From assembly GCF_005930975.1 (NCBI RefSeq), contig NZ_VBSE01000041.1, positions 116,498 through 180,497 on the forward strand: DNA of 64,000 nucleotides, read 5' to 3'. Source of the stretch: Apilactobacillus kunkeei (GTDB lineage Bacteria > Bacillota > Bacilli > Lactobacillales > Lactobacillaceae). This document shows, in pieces, positions 44,523-53,520 of this stretch (the stretch's first letter is position 1; the number at the start of each line of letters is the position of its first letter). Both the position numbers and the translations under genes were made by a program. The notes beneath the pieces were generated by a model that had not been told where the DNA came from, ran no database searches, and saw only the letters and a program-made list of their open reading frames with translations.

Positions 44523-45268
44523 TGTTAACTTTAATTAGACAAGAACTATACAAACAATTACACGGTAAGTTTTACATTGGATGGAGTATCGTTGTCCTAG
44601 CTATCACTCTACTAAGTGGATATTTCTATCACAATGGTGGCACTGCCCTTAGCACCATAAATGCCAGTGGACGAGTTTTTGGTAATGGACTATCAATGGT
44701 CTTAATCGCAATGATCGTTTTTGCTAGTTCACTATTAACTAAAGATTTCTCAAACAACACTGTTAAGTATCTATTTGCTCGTCAATTCTCTCGTGGTAAG
44801 ATTCTAATTTCAAAACTAATCACTACAGTACTTATGTTTGTTTATCTTGTGATAATCACTTTTATCGCTACTGCAATTGCAAATGTATTATTCAATGAAA
44901 ATCGTGCATTCTTATGGCATGATATTTTTGGATACCTTATTGGAATGGCTTTCTACCTATTCCTAATGCTTTCTATCGTTCTATTAATCAGTAACATCTT
45001 TAAGAGTAATGCTGTTGCAATTGCTTTTGGTATTGTATTTTACTTCGTATCAAATGTTATTAACGTATTCTTAAACATTCTAGTAGACAAGATGGAATGG
45101 ATTAAGTACAACCCACTTAACTTTTTAAACATCCTAAAACAATACTCAGTTCCTGAATATTCTCAATTATCAAGATTGTCAGTAACTCAATTAGAAGTTG
45201 GATCAATTATTTGGGGAATTATCTTCCTATTAATTACTTACGTTGTTTATAACCGTCGTAATGTTTAA
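44522..45268 (+). CDS. ABC-2 type permease
   Basis: A 248-residue protein with six membrane helices, typical of single-chain ABC-2 permeases (BcrB type). Translation is coupled to the ATPase gene. A terminator at 45283-45318 follows, then a second related permease gene. Export of, or immunity to, an antimicrobial peptide is a reasonable inference only. Confidence 0.88.
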   Translation: MLTLIRQELYKQLHGKFYIGWSIVVLAITLLSGYFYHNGGTALSTINASGRVFGNGLSMVLIAMIVFASSLLTKDFSNNTVKYLFARQFSRGKILISKLITTVLMFVYLVIITFIATAIANVLFNENRAFLWHDIFGYLIGMAFYLFLMLSIVLLISNIFKSNAVAIAFGIVFYFVSNVINVFLNILVDKMEWIKYNPLNFLNILKQYSVPEYSQLSRLSVTQLEVGSIIWGIIFLLITYVVYNRRNV

Positions 45269-45282
45269 TAATAATATAGTAG

Positions 45283-45318
45283 AAAAAAGCGACTTAATTA
45301 TTGTTTAGTCGCTTTTTT
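45283..45318 (+). terminator. Intrinsic terminator between the ABC permease genes
   Basis: AAAAGCGACTTAA pairs with TTAGTCGCTTTT, followed by a T-run. Confidence 0.8.
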
Positions 45319-45394
45319 TATTGGAATGAATACCATAAAAGTGATAAACTCTTGTTATTGATTAATTTCGAATAAAGATTTGGAGGCCAACGTA

Positions 45395-46210
45395 TTGGTT
45401 GATTTATTAAAAAAAGAAATGAACAAGAAAAATCGTCTTATTTTTCTTGCAATGGCAGTTTTCTTAGTTGTTGTTACAATTTTAATGGCTGTTATTGGTA
45501 AAGATACAAGAACACTGGATGGATACAAACTAATGAATTCGTTTGGTGGAATTACACCAGTGATTGAATTACTTGCCACTATTATTACTGCAACTAGATT
45601 TGCTGGTGTAGACAGTAATAAACAAGTTCGTGAAAACATGGCAAAACATAGTAAAACTACTATTTTCATCTCAAAGATTATTACATGCATGGTCGCATAC
45701 TTCATCTTACTTGCTCTTTCAGTTCTAACAATCATTTTCATGAAGTACCTAGTATTTCCTGAAAGTGTATTTGCTGGTAAGCTAGCACTAGAATTACAAT
45801 GGGCAACGTTAGGTAACATTGCTTACGTATTCATCTTTGAATCATTTGTAATCATGGTTATTGGTTTTTGTAAAACGTGGTATGGTGCCATTGCATTTGG
45901 TGTTGCCTTAAATTACATCACCGAAATAATTGCTGGTATTTTCATGATCTTCATTTACAATAACCGTCAACTTATTTGGAACCCATTCAACTTCTTCTTT
46001 GTTGAAAAACAAATCCAAGATGGTATGAAGCATATGATGACCCGTCTAACATTGAACCAAATCATTGCCGGCTCAATTGTTTATGCCGGAATCTTCTTCG
46101 TAATTGGATTTATCATCTTTGTCTTCATCAGAAAGTTCCCTACTGATGAAGAATTGATTGCAAAACGACAAGCTAAGAAAAATAAAAAACAAAAATTACA
46201 AACTGCATAA
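45395..46210 (+). CDS. Second ABC-2 type permease
   Basis: A 271-residue protein with six membrane helices and a basic C-terminus (AKRQAKKNKKQKLQ). The start is a TTG at 45395, placed 8 bases after GGAGG; the longer frame starts inside that site. It resembles the permease encoded at 44522 in layout, and probably uses the same ATPase, giving a heterodimeric exporter. It has no ATPase gene of its own. Confidence 0.85.
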   Translation: MVDLLKKEMNKKNRLIFLAMAVFLVVVTILMAVIGKDTRTLDGYKLMNSFGGITPVIELLATIITATRFAGVDSNKQVRENMAKHSKTTIFISKIITCMVAYFILLALSVLTIIFMKYLVFPESVFAGKLALELQWATLGNIAYVFIFESFVIMVIGFCKTWYGAIAFGVALNYITEIIAGIFMIFIYNNRQLIWNPFNFFFVEKQIQDGMKHMMTRLTLNQIIAGSIVYAGIFFVIGFIIFVFIRKFPTDEELIAKRQAKKNKKQKLQTA

Positions 46211-46227
46211 TATTACTTATATATAGC

Positions 46228-46266
46228 ACTCAGATAGGCACCGTGTATAAAATCACAGTGTCTATT
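46228..46266 (+). terminator. Intrinsic terminator after the second permease
   Basis: An imperfect stem (AGGCACCGTG/CACAGTGTCT) followed by ATTTTATT. Confidence 0.6.
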
Positions 46267-46300
46267 TTATTGACCAATTTAAATTTAGTGATATTCTTTA

Positions 46301-46319
46301 ATATTGTATACAATATAAT
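46301..46319 (+). promoter_or_regulatory. Palindromic operator at the marR promoter
   Basis: A perfect 16-bp palindrome ATATTGTATACAATAT (46301-46316) overlaps the TATAAT -10 box (46314-46319). It is placed for autorepression by the MarR-family protein. No strong -35 box is seen. Confidence 0.6.
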
Positions 46320-46365
46320 CACTTGCTAGACAAAATCCACCGAACAATGAAAGGAGTTTTGCATT

Positions 46366-46812
46366 ATGCCAAAAGAAGTGACTCTAAACGATCAAATTTG
46401 TTTTCAAATTTCACGAGCACACCAACTATTTAACAAGTTCTATCAAGAACCACTAGAAAAATTCAACTTAACTTACGTTCAATACATTACCCTACTTTCA
46501 TTATGGGAAAATGACGGAGTAACCGTTAACTACCTAAGTCAAAAATTAGGTCTTTCAAACGGTACTTTGACCCCATTGTTGAAACGTTTGGAAAAAGCTG
46601 GTTGGATTACAAGAAATCGAGATAAAGCAGATGAACGTCGTGTCCTAATTCACTTAACACAGTTAGGAAAAGACAAAAAAGACCCAATTGTGGAATCAGT
46701 TCAAGGATGTTTGAACAGACTTAACTACAGCGATGAAGAATTTGCTGATGCGATGGATACAATCATTGATCTTCAACACCGTTTGGAAAGAACAAACGAA
46801 AGTAATAAGTAA
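46366..46812 (+). CDS. MarR-family transcriptional regulator
   Basis: A 148-residue winged-helix protein. The DNA-binding part is clear: VNYLSQKLGLSNGTLTPLLKRLEKAGWITRNRDKADERRVLIHLTQLGK. It has one Cys near the N-terminus (LNDQICFQI), like OhrR-type peroxide sensors (Bacillus OhrR Cys15), so a redox role is possible. No ohr gene is in the window. AAGGAG precedes the ATG. It could control itself and the ABC genes upstream. Confidence 0.9.
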   Translation: MPKEVTLNDQICFQISRAHQLFNKFYQEPLEKFNLTYVQYITLLSLWENDGVTVNYLSQKLGLSNGTLTPLLKRLEKAGWITRNRDKADERRVLIHLTQLGKDKKDPIVESVQGCLNRLNYSDEEFADAMDTIIDLQHRLERTNESNK

Positions 46813-46830
46813 TTTTTTGTAATCATTTAA

Positions 46831-46859
46831 TTGACACTTGTCTTTCGCAAGTATACAAT
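46831..46859 (+). promoter_or_regulatory. Promoter of the T-box leader
   Basis: TTGACA (46831-46836) and TACAAT (46854-46859) with a 17-base spacer. Confidence 0.8.
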
Positions 46860-46865
46860 ATTAAT

Positions 46866-47091
46866 TGTTAAAGAAAAGACATGTCCGCTTAATGATGCTT
46901 TCCAGAGAGAATTACATTTTTCTGTAAGTAATTTATTGCAGTTAAACGGTTACCACTTTTCTATTCTATGTAAATCGATATTATTTTTAATGACTAATAT
47001 GAGGGCATTATAGGTATCTGTAATGCTAAAGATGGGTGGAACCACGTTAATATAGACGTCCCTGACACATAAGTGTCGGAGACGTTTTTTT
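46866..47091 (+). ncRNA. T-box leader, specifier probably ACC (Thr)
   Basis: The leader shows an AGAGAG motif, a stem GCATTA/TAATGC, the T-box core TGGAACCACG (47037-47046) and an ending terminator (GACGT...ACGT plus a T-run). In stem I, AGAAAAG (46872-46878) pairs with CTTTTCT (46956-46962) and CCG with CGG; the loop between holds TTACCA, so by comparison with known T-boxes the specifier is ACC (46952-46954), threonine. The base after TGG is A, which would pair with a tRNA discriminator U. It controls the permease at 47130. Confidence 0.82.
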
Positions 47092-47129
47092 GTTTCCCCA
47101 CCTCAAATAAATTCAAGAAGGTGGAAATA

Positions 47130-48500
47130 TTGTCAAAAAATAATGATAAGTTAGAAAGAAAGCTTAGTGCTCGTCACATGAAAATGATTGCACTAGGTGG
47201 AACCATTGGAGTTGGTCTATTCATGGGGGCCAAGTCCACAATTGGTTGGACCGGTCCTTCAGTGTTACTAGACTATGCGATTGCAGGATTATTCTTATAC
47301 CTAATTATGCGTGCCTTAGGTGAAATGTTATACGTACATCCAGTTACTGGATCATTCTCACAGTTTGCCTCAGAATACCTACACCCTGTATTCGGTTATT
47401 TAACCGCATGGAGTAATGTCTTCCAATACATTGTTGTTGGTATTTCAGAAGTCATTGCTATTGGTACATATATGCAGTTCTGGTGGCCACATTTACCATC
47501 TTGGCTTCCTGGAATCATTGCCATCGTATTTTTATGTATCGCCAATTTAGTATCAGTAAGTGCCTTCGGTGAACTTGAATACTGGTTTGCCTTAGTCAAA
47601 GTTGTTACCATCATCGCCATGATTATCATTGGCTTGGTCATCATCATATTTGGATTTAATGGTATTCACCCAACTGGTATCTCAAACATTTGGAGCCATG
47701 GCTTCTTTGCAAATGGTTTTAAAGGATTCTTCTTTGCTTTGGCAATTGTAATTGCCTCATACCAAGGAATCGAATTAATTGGTGTGACTGCAGGTGAAGC
47801 TGAAAACCCTAAGCAAACATTAGTTAAAGCTATTCAAGATACCATTGGTCGTATCCTAATCTTCTACATTGGTGCAATTTTTGTAATCCTAAGCATTTAT
47901 CCTTGGGATAAGATTAGTCAAATTGGTTCTCCCTTCGTAGAAACATTCTCACAAGTAGGTATCACTGCTGCTGCTTCAATCATCAACTTTGTGGTGGTAA
48001 CTGCCGCACTATCTGGATCTAACTCAGGAATTTACAGTGCTAGTCGTATGGAATTCCTACTATCTGAAGAAGGTCAACTTCCAAAAGTGTTCAGAAAGTT
48101 AAACCGTCACGGTGTTCCTTACGTTTCAGTAATCAGTATTTCAGCTGGAATTTTAATTGGGCTATTATTAAACGTATTACTACCAATATTCTTCCCATCA
48201 GCAAACCAAATCTTCGTGTATGTCTACAGTTCATCAGTGCTACCTGGTATGGTTCCATGGGTAGTGATTTTGGTATCTCAAATTAGATTCAGAAAGCAAC
48301 ATCCGGAAGAATTAGTGAACCATCCATTCAAGATGCCATTATCACCTATCAGTAATTACATTACACTAATTTTCCTAGCAATTACCTTGGTATTCATGTT
48401 CATTAATCCTTCTACTAGAATTCCTTTGATTATCGGAATCTTCTTCCTATTAATTATGGCGATTCTATACTTCGTAAAATTCAATCAAAACAATGAATAG
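47130..48500 (+). CDS. APC-family amino-acid permease, T-box controlled
   Basis: A 456-residue permease with twelve membrane helices of the AAT (amino-acid transporter) branch: MKMIALGGTIGVGLFMGAKSTIGWTGPS and the EAENPKQTLVKAI segment after helix 6. It resembles SerP/YbxG-type Ser/Thr permeases. The start is a TTG at 47130 with AAGGTGG upstream. The T-box ahead, read as Thr, supports threonine (with serine) as substrate, an inference. The next gene encodes a close paralogue. Confidence 0.9.
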   Translation: MSKNNDKLERKLSARHMKMIALGGTIGVGLFMGAKSTIGWTGPSVLLDYAIAGLFLYLIMRALGEMLYVHPVTGSFSQFASEYLHPVFGYLTAWSNVFQYIVVGISEVIAIGTYMQFWWPHLPSWLPGIIAIVFLCIANLVSVSAFGELEYWFALVKVVTIIAMIIIGLVIIIFGFNGIHPTGISNIWSHGFFANGFKGFFFALAIVIASYQGIELIGVTAGEAENPKQTLVKAIQDTIGRILIFYIGAIFVILSIYPWDKISQIGSPFVETFSQVGITAAASIINFVVVTAALSGSNSGIYSASRMEFLLSEEGQLPKVFRKLNRHGVPYVSVISISAGILIGLLLNVLLPIFFPSANQIFVYVYSSSVLPGMVPWVVILVSQIRFRKQHPEELVNHPFKMPLSPISNYITLIFLAITLVFMFINPSTRIPLIIGIFFLLIMAILYFVKFNQNNE

Positions 48501-48743
48501 ATAGTAATAAGTTTGTTGAATAAAATTCATCAATTGTTAAATTCCTTGACATTAATTTTAATATGTAATAACATTTCTTAAATAATAAATATTAGAATTA
48601 TGTAAGTGAAAATCTTACTGGGGAATTGTTTATTACCTATCAGAAAGATCTAACTATTGTAAAATCAAACCAATGTTATAGCAATTTTGACTAATTATTT
48701 AAAAATTATTTAATTATATTGGATTGGTTATGCAATTTTATAA
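48501..48743 (+). other. Leader region before the second permease
   Basis: About 240 bases without a clear gene. TTGACA (48546-48551) with TAACAT 17 bases later is a possible promoter; TTGACT near 48687 is another. A small hairpin (GTAAGTGAAAATCTTAC) follows the first. There is no T-box core and no leader ORF with a good ribosome binding site. Confidence 0.45.
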
Positions 48744-48784
48744 AATCCCTAGTACAATAGATAATGTAGTACTAGGTTTTTTAT
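48744..48784 (+). terminator. Terminator or attenuator 30 bases before the second permease
   Basis: CCTAGTAC pairs with GTACTAGG, followed by six T. Its place just before the ribosome binding site suggests an attenuator, though it could simply end upstream transcription. Confidence 0.65.
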
Positions 48785-48815
48785 TACATAATTTCTTATA
48801 GGATGGTGAAATATA

Positions 48816-50192
48816 TTGGCAGAAGAAAAGCAAGAAAAGAAGTTAGAGCGTAAATTGAGCTCTAGACAAATGCAAATGATCGCCCTTGGGGGAACAATCG
48901 GGGTTGGTCTATTTATGGGTGCCAAGTCCACAATTGAATGGACTGGTCCCTCTGTATTACTAGCATATGCAATAGCTGGTGTGTTCTTATATTTAATTAT
49001 GAGAGCTTTGGGTGAAATGTTATATGATAACCCTATCAGTGGTTCTTTCTCACATTTTGCATCTGAATACATGCACCCTGTTTTTGGTTACTTAACAGCA
49101 TGGTCAAACATTTTTCAATGGGTTGTCGTTGGTATCTCAGAAATGATTGCTATTGGTACATATATGCAATTCTGGTGGCCATCAATCCCATCTTGGGTAC
49201 CAGGCATCATTGCCGTAATATTCTTATGTATTGCTAACTTGATTTCGGTTAGTGCCTTTGGTGAATTAGAATACTGGTTCGCATTAATTAAGGTCGTTAC
49301 AATCATTGCAATGATCGTTGTTGGCCTAGTAATTATCGTTTTAGGATTCAACGGAATAGGACCTACTGGTATTTCAAACCTTTGGTCACATGGCTTCTTT
49401 ACCGGTGGTGTTAAAGGATTCTTCTTTGCTCTATCAATTGTTTTTGCTTCATACCAAGGAATTGAATTAATTGGTGTGACTGCGGGTGAAGCTGAAAATC
49501 CTAAGCAAACATTAGTAAAGGCTATCCAAGATACCATTGGTCGTATCCTAATTTTCTACATCGGATCAATCTTCGTTATGCTTTCAATTTACCCTTGGGA
49601 TAAAATTGCTAACATCGGTTCTCCTTTCGTAGAAACCTTCTCTCAAGTTGGAATCACTGCTGCTGCTTCAATTATCAACTTTGTTGTTTTAACAGCCGCT
49701 CTATCAGGTTCTAATTCAGCTATCTATAGTTCAAGTCGTATGTCATACTTATTGGCTCAACAAGGTCAATTACCTGAAAGATATAACAAAATTAACAAGC
49801 ACGGAGTCCCATACATTTCAGTAATTTCTATTGCAACCGGAATATTATTAGGAGTTATTCTAAACGTAGTACTACCACTATTCTATAAGGGTGCAAGTCA
49901 GGTATTCGTATATGTATACAGTTCATCCGTTCTACCTGGTATGGTTCCTTGGTTTGTTATCATCATGTCTGAACTTAAGTTTAGAAAGCAACATCCAGAG
50001 AAATTAGCTAATCATCCGTTCAAGATGCCTTTTGCTCCTTTCTCAAACTATCTAACACTACTAGTACTATTCATTACTTTAGTATTTATGTTCTTCAATG
50101 ATGATACAAGAATTCCATTGATTGTAGGGATCGTCTTCTTAGCTTTAATGACAATCCTATACTTTGTTAGATTTAATAAGAAAACAAAATAA
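48816..50192 (+). CDS. APC-family amino-acid permease (paralogue)
   Basis: A 458-residue, twelve-helix permease very similar to the preceding one across its whole length (shared LSSRQMQMIALGGTIGVG, YQGIELIGVTAGEAENPKQ, YPWDKI), so the pair is a tandem duplication. The start is a TTG at 48816 with GGATGGTG upstream. It has no T-box but a terminator hairpin directly before it. Different control of two paralogues suggests different substrates or conditions. A terminator follows at 50211. Confidence 0.9.
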   Translation: MAEEKQEKKLERKLSSRQMQMIALGGTIGVGLFMGAKSTIEWTGPSVLLAYAIAGVFLYLIMRALGEMLYDNPISGSFSHFASEYMHPVFGYLTAWSNIFQWVVVGISEMIAIGTYMQFWWPSIPSWVPGIIAVIFLCIANLISVSAFGELEYWFALIKVVTIIAMIVVGLVIIVLGFNGIGPTGISNLWSHGFFTGGVKGFFFALSIVFASYQGIELIGVTAGEAENPKQTLVKAIQDTIGRILIFYIGSIFVMLSIYPWDKIANIGSPFVETFSQVGITAAASIINFVVLTAALSGSNSAIYSSSRMSYLLAQQGQLPERYNKINKHGVPYISVISIATGILLGVILNVVLPLFYKGASQVFVYVYSSSVLPGMVPWFVIIMSELKFRKQHPEKLANHPFKMPFAPFSNYLTLLVLFITLVFMFFNDDTRIPLIVGIVFLALMTILYFVRFNKKTK

Positions 50193-50210
50193 TTCATATT
50201 AAAACTAATT

Positions 50211-50245
50211 TAGCCACCCTTTTTCTATTCAAGGGTGGCTATTTT
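50211..50245 (+). terminator. Intrinsic terminator after the second permease
   Basis: TAGCCACCCTT pairs with AAGGGTGGCTA, followed by a short T-run. Confidence 0.8.
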
Positions 50246-50392
50246 CATGTTAGAATATTAGTTACGTTTGTTTATTATTTGCAAACATTTGTTGACAAAT
50301 TAACAAAAACGATTAAAATATAATCAATTTCTAATCATTTTTTAATAAACGAGATGCCATCTTGTTTATACATACGAAAAGAGGTAATTTTT

Positions 50393-51853
50393 ATGGCGAA
50401 TCTATTCAAACGAATGAATCGAAAAGAAGACCCTAGTGTCTATGAGCAAAAGGATTCTAACTTGGTCAGATCATTGACTACAAAGGATTTCCTTGCTTTA
50501 GGAGTTGGAACAATCGTTTCTACTGCTATTTTTACTCTTCCTGGTATCGTGGCCGCTAACAATGCAGGTCCGGCAGTAACCATTTCTTTCTTGCTTGCTG
50601 CAATCGTTGCTGGATTAGTTGCTTTATCTTACGCTGAAATGGCTTCAGCCATGCCGTTCGCTGGTTCAGCATATTCCTGGATTAATGTTGTTTTTGGAGA
50701 ATTCTGGGGTTGGGTTGCTGGATGGGCACTCCTAGCTGAATACTTCATTGCAGTTTCCTTTGTTGCAGCTGGGCTATCGGCTAACTTCCGAGGCCTAATC
50801 GCACCACTTGGAATTAATTTCCCTACATACTTAGCCAATCCAGTTAGTGCAAAAGGTGGATTAGTTGATATTTGTACCGTCTTTGTAATCTTAATCGTTA
50901 TGTTTTTGATTACACGTGGTGATAAACAAACTTCTCGTGTTGAAAATGTATTAGTAATTTTAAAAGTAGCTGCTGTATTAGTATTTATCGTTGTTGGAGC
51001 TACTGCAATTCACTTCGCCAACTACGTTCCATTTATTCCTGCTCACCATGTTAATGCAGATGGTACAAGCTTCGGTGGCTTTAGCGGAATCTACGCTGGT
51101 GTTTCAGTAATTTTCCTATCATACATTGGATTTGATTCAATTGCTGCAAACTCTGCAGAAGCTAAGAATCCACAAAAGACAATGCCTAGAGGTATCATTG
51201 GTTCTCTAGTAATTGCCGTTACACTATTCGTTGCCGTATCACTAGTACTAGTTGGTATGTTCAAATACACAAACTATGCTAACAATGCTGAACCTGTTGG
51301 TTGGGCCCTTCGTCAAGCTGGTCATCCAATTGTTGCTTCAGTTGTTCAAATTATTGCCGTTGTAGGTATGTTTACTGCTTTAATCGGTATGATGATGGCA
51401 GGATCACGTCTACTATACTCATTTGGTAGAGATGGTATGCTACCTAAATTCCTAGGTAAAATTAGTAAGAAAAATCACCTTCCTCTAAATGCAATCATTA
51501 CTATGACTGTCATTTCAGTTGTTATCGGTGCCTTCCTAACATTTACATTCCTATCTCAATTAATTTCAGCTGGTACTTTGATTGCTTTCATGTTCGTTTC
51601 TATCGGGATTTACCCACTTAGAAAACGTGAAGGAAAAGACATTAATATGCCTGGCTTTAAAGAACCATTCTTCCCTATCATGCCTGCTTTAGGGTTCCTA
51701 GCATCACTAGCAGTCTTCTGGGGTCTAGATAACGATGCTAAGATTTATGCATTGGTATGGTTCATTATCGGTATGATTATTTACTTTGTTTATGGTATGA
51801 ACCATAAATCAAGAAATCAACAAGCCGAAGTTAAATCAGATGACTTTGAGTAA
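50393..51853 (+). CDS. APC-family amino-acid permease (CAT/YfnA-like)
   Basis: A 486-residue permease with twelve to thirteen membrane helices. The first-helix motif FLALGVGTIVSTAIFTLPG and YAEMASAMPFAGSAYSW are those of the cationic amino-acid transporter branch; the protein is a paralogue of the one at 5587. The ATG at 50393 has AGAGG about 8 bases upstream; the longer frame lacks a signal. TTGACA lies near 50290 as a possible -35 box. Monocistronic; the substrate is unknown. Confidence 0.9.
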   Translation: MANLFKRMNRKEDPSVYEQKDSNLVRSLTTKDFLALGVGTIVSTAIFTLPGIVAANNAGPAVTISFLLAAIVAGLVALSYAEMASAMPFAGSAYSWINVVFGEFWGWVAGWALLAEYFIAVSFVAAGLSANFRGLIAPLGINFPTYLANPVSAKGGLVDICTVFVILIVMFLITRGDKQTSRVENVLVILKVAAVLVFIVVGATAIHFANYVPFIPAHHVNADGTSFGGFSGIYAGVSVIFLSYIGFDSIAANSAEAKNPQKTMPRGIIGSLVIAVTLFVAVSLVLVGMFKYTNYANNAEPVGWALRQAGHPIVASVVQIIAVVGMFTALIGMMMAGSRLLYSFGRDGMLPKFLGKISKKNHLPLNAIITMTVISVVIGAFLTFTFLSQLISAGTLIAFMFVSIGIYPLRKREGKDINMPGFKEPFFPIMPALGFLASLAVFWGLDNDAKIYALVWFIIGMIIYFVYGMNHKSRNQQAEVKSDDFE

Positions 51854-51865
51854 TTAAAACCAAAT

Positions 51866-51898
51866 AAAAAGAGGACTCGTTTGAGTCCTCTTTTTTTA
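51866..51898. terminator. Bidirectional intrinsic terminator
   Basis: AAGAGGACTC pairs with GAGTCCTCTT, with A and T tracts, between convergent genes. Confidence 0.85.
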
Positions 51899-51900
51899 TG

Positions 51901-53415
51901 CTATTTTCTTACGTATAAATCAATCCAACCTTCACTATGATCTTGATAGTTAAATCTCATATGACGAAGTCTGGTGTAGTGTTTCTTTAGGAATCTAGTA
52001 TCGACTTTCCATAGTCGCCAACCCTTACGGTATTTAGCAACAACGAATTTATATTTTAATGAATGTAAGTAATCACGTTGAGCATCATACATTGGCTTGT
52101 AATTGATATTGTTTCTGATAAAGAAACGATTATCAGCATGTGTTCCAGTGTAGGTATATAAACCAACATCTAAGAAACGGTAGTTCAATAATGACTTATC
52201 TTTAGACTTGTTAATAATCTTTGAATATTCATATTGATATGATTGGCTAGGTTTTGAGTAATGTAAGCTTGTACGGTAATTTCTATTTGTAACGAAAATT
52301 CCTAATAAAGCAATTACAGACAATCCCCAGATTAAATATTTTTTATTATATAAATATTTATCAACCAGTAATCCTAACTCGAATAAATAGAAGATGATGA
52401 ATGGTTCACACGCAAATAGATAGTATGAAAAACTAGCGCCACCAACTTCATATGTTGCAATGATATCAATGAAAACAATTAGCACAAGTAGTATCTTATT
52501 GCTATCATGCATCTTTGCCTCACGCATGTATCTAACAACCGAACAAATAAATATTGCAATCATCAAGTAGTAAACTGTTCGAATAATTACTAAATGGTGT
52601 GAAAAACCAAATGTTGGATATTCCATCTTAAATAGTGTGTATGCGAACGATGCGTTTTGTACATGGTAATGAGTCAAGTTAAGGTAGAAATAGTCGTTAA
52701 ATAGGAATTTTAAGGCTCCTGTGGCCCAATAAAGAATAATGATTGGTAAAGTTACCGATAAGAATCCGATTAATGCATCTAAGATAATCACAAATAACTT
52801 CTTAAAGCGTTTAGTGAACAAACAAGCTAAACCAACATAAATAAAGAATATTACCCATGGAATAACTAATGAATATTTAATCCAAAATAGAATTGCAACA
52901 AAGCATCCATTAACTATGTAGTAACGACGTGGCATGTCAAACCAGTTATATTGAATACATGAGTAAAGCAAGATTAATACAAATGTCATAGCGTATTCTT
53001 CAGGTAAATCACCATAATAGAAGATTCGACTGGTAAATGCCAATGGGATAAATAAGAAACTGCAGAACATTGCTGTCCTTGCACTTAATTTCATTGATAG
53101 AATTCTGTTAATATACGCGATATCTAGGAACAACAACAATGATTCAATTACATAGATAAATGTAAAAGAGTTGTATGAAAAGATCGCATTTGCGGAATGG
53201 ATTAAGTAAATCAATGGTCCCCTATTATCAAATAAGTCCTTGTAGGGAAGTAATCCGTGTAGTAATCCTTTTCCAACAGTATACATTGTATTCGCATCTA
53301 CTGATCTGTTAAATTCGTAGAATGGCGAAGCTGTTGTTAAAAAGAACATACAAACAAAACTAATCACTAACATTAAAATGTTCTTAGCGGTTAGTCTATT
53401 TATAATTATTTTCAT
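51901..53415 (-). CDS. GT-C-like multi-pass membrane protein
   Basis: A 504-residue protein with about eleven membrane helices and a short C-terminal extracellular domain of about 100 residues. The loop after the first helix (PFYEFNRSVDANTMYTVGKGLLHGLLPYKDLFDNRGPLIYLIH) has the acidic DxN pattern and PYKDxFDxxGP motif of GT-C glycosyltransferases such as ArnT/PMT-like wall enzymes. It probably decorates a wall polymer or glycolipid with sugar from a lipid carrier. The acceptor is unknown. It is monocistronic. Confidence 0.7.
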   Translation of the reverse strand: MKIIINRLTAKNILMLVISFVCMFFLTTASPFYEFNRSVDANTMYTVGKGLLHGLLPYKDLFDNRGPLIYLIHSANAIFSYNSFTFIYVIESLLLFLDIAYINRILSMKLSARTAMFCSFLFIPLAFTSRIFYYGDLPEEYAMTFVLILLYSCIQYNWFDMPRRYYIVNGCFVAILFWIKYSLVIPWVIFFIYVGLACLFTKRFKKLFVIILDALIGFLSVTLPIIILYWATGALKFLFNDYFYLNLTHYHVQNASFAYTLFKMEYPTFGFSHHLVIIRTVYYLMIAIFICSVVRYMREAKMHDSNKILLVLIVFIDIIATYEVGGASFSYYLFACEPFIIFYLFELGLLVDKYLYNKKYLIWGLSVIALLGIFVTNRNYRTSLHYSKPSQSYQYEYSKIINKSKDKSLLNYRFLDVGLYTYTGTHADNRFFIRNNINYKPMYDAQRDYLHSLKYKFVVAKYRKGWRLWKVDTRFLKKHYTRLRHMRFNYQDHSEGWIDLYVRK

Positions 53416-53464
53416 TTTCTCACCTCATCTTGTAATGATAATCCAATAAAAATAAAATAGCTAT

Positions 53465-53502
53465 AAAAAAATTCCCTAAAACCAATTTTTTAGGGAATTT
53501 TT
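53465..53502 (-). terminator. Intrinsic terminator after the NADH oxidase
   Basis: AAATTCCCTAAAA pairs with TTTTAGGGAATTT, flanked by A and T tracts. Confidence 0.85.
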
Positions 53503-53520
53503 TAAAATTAATTAGGTATT

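Noticed and set aside
46831..47013. 60-codon plus-strand open frame
   Set aside because: It starts at the promoter and runs through T-box stem I; no ribosome binding site, and the RNA structure explains the sequence.
48730..48801. 23-codon ORF running through the terminator before the second permease
   Set aside because: Considered as a third leader peptide, but the ribosome binding site is weak, no codon runs are present and it reads through the hairpin.
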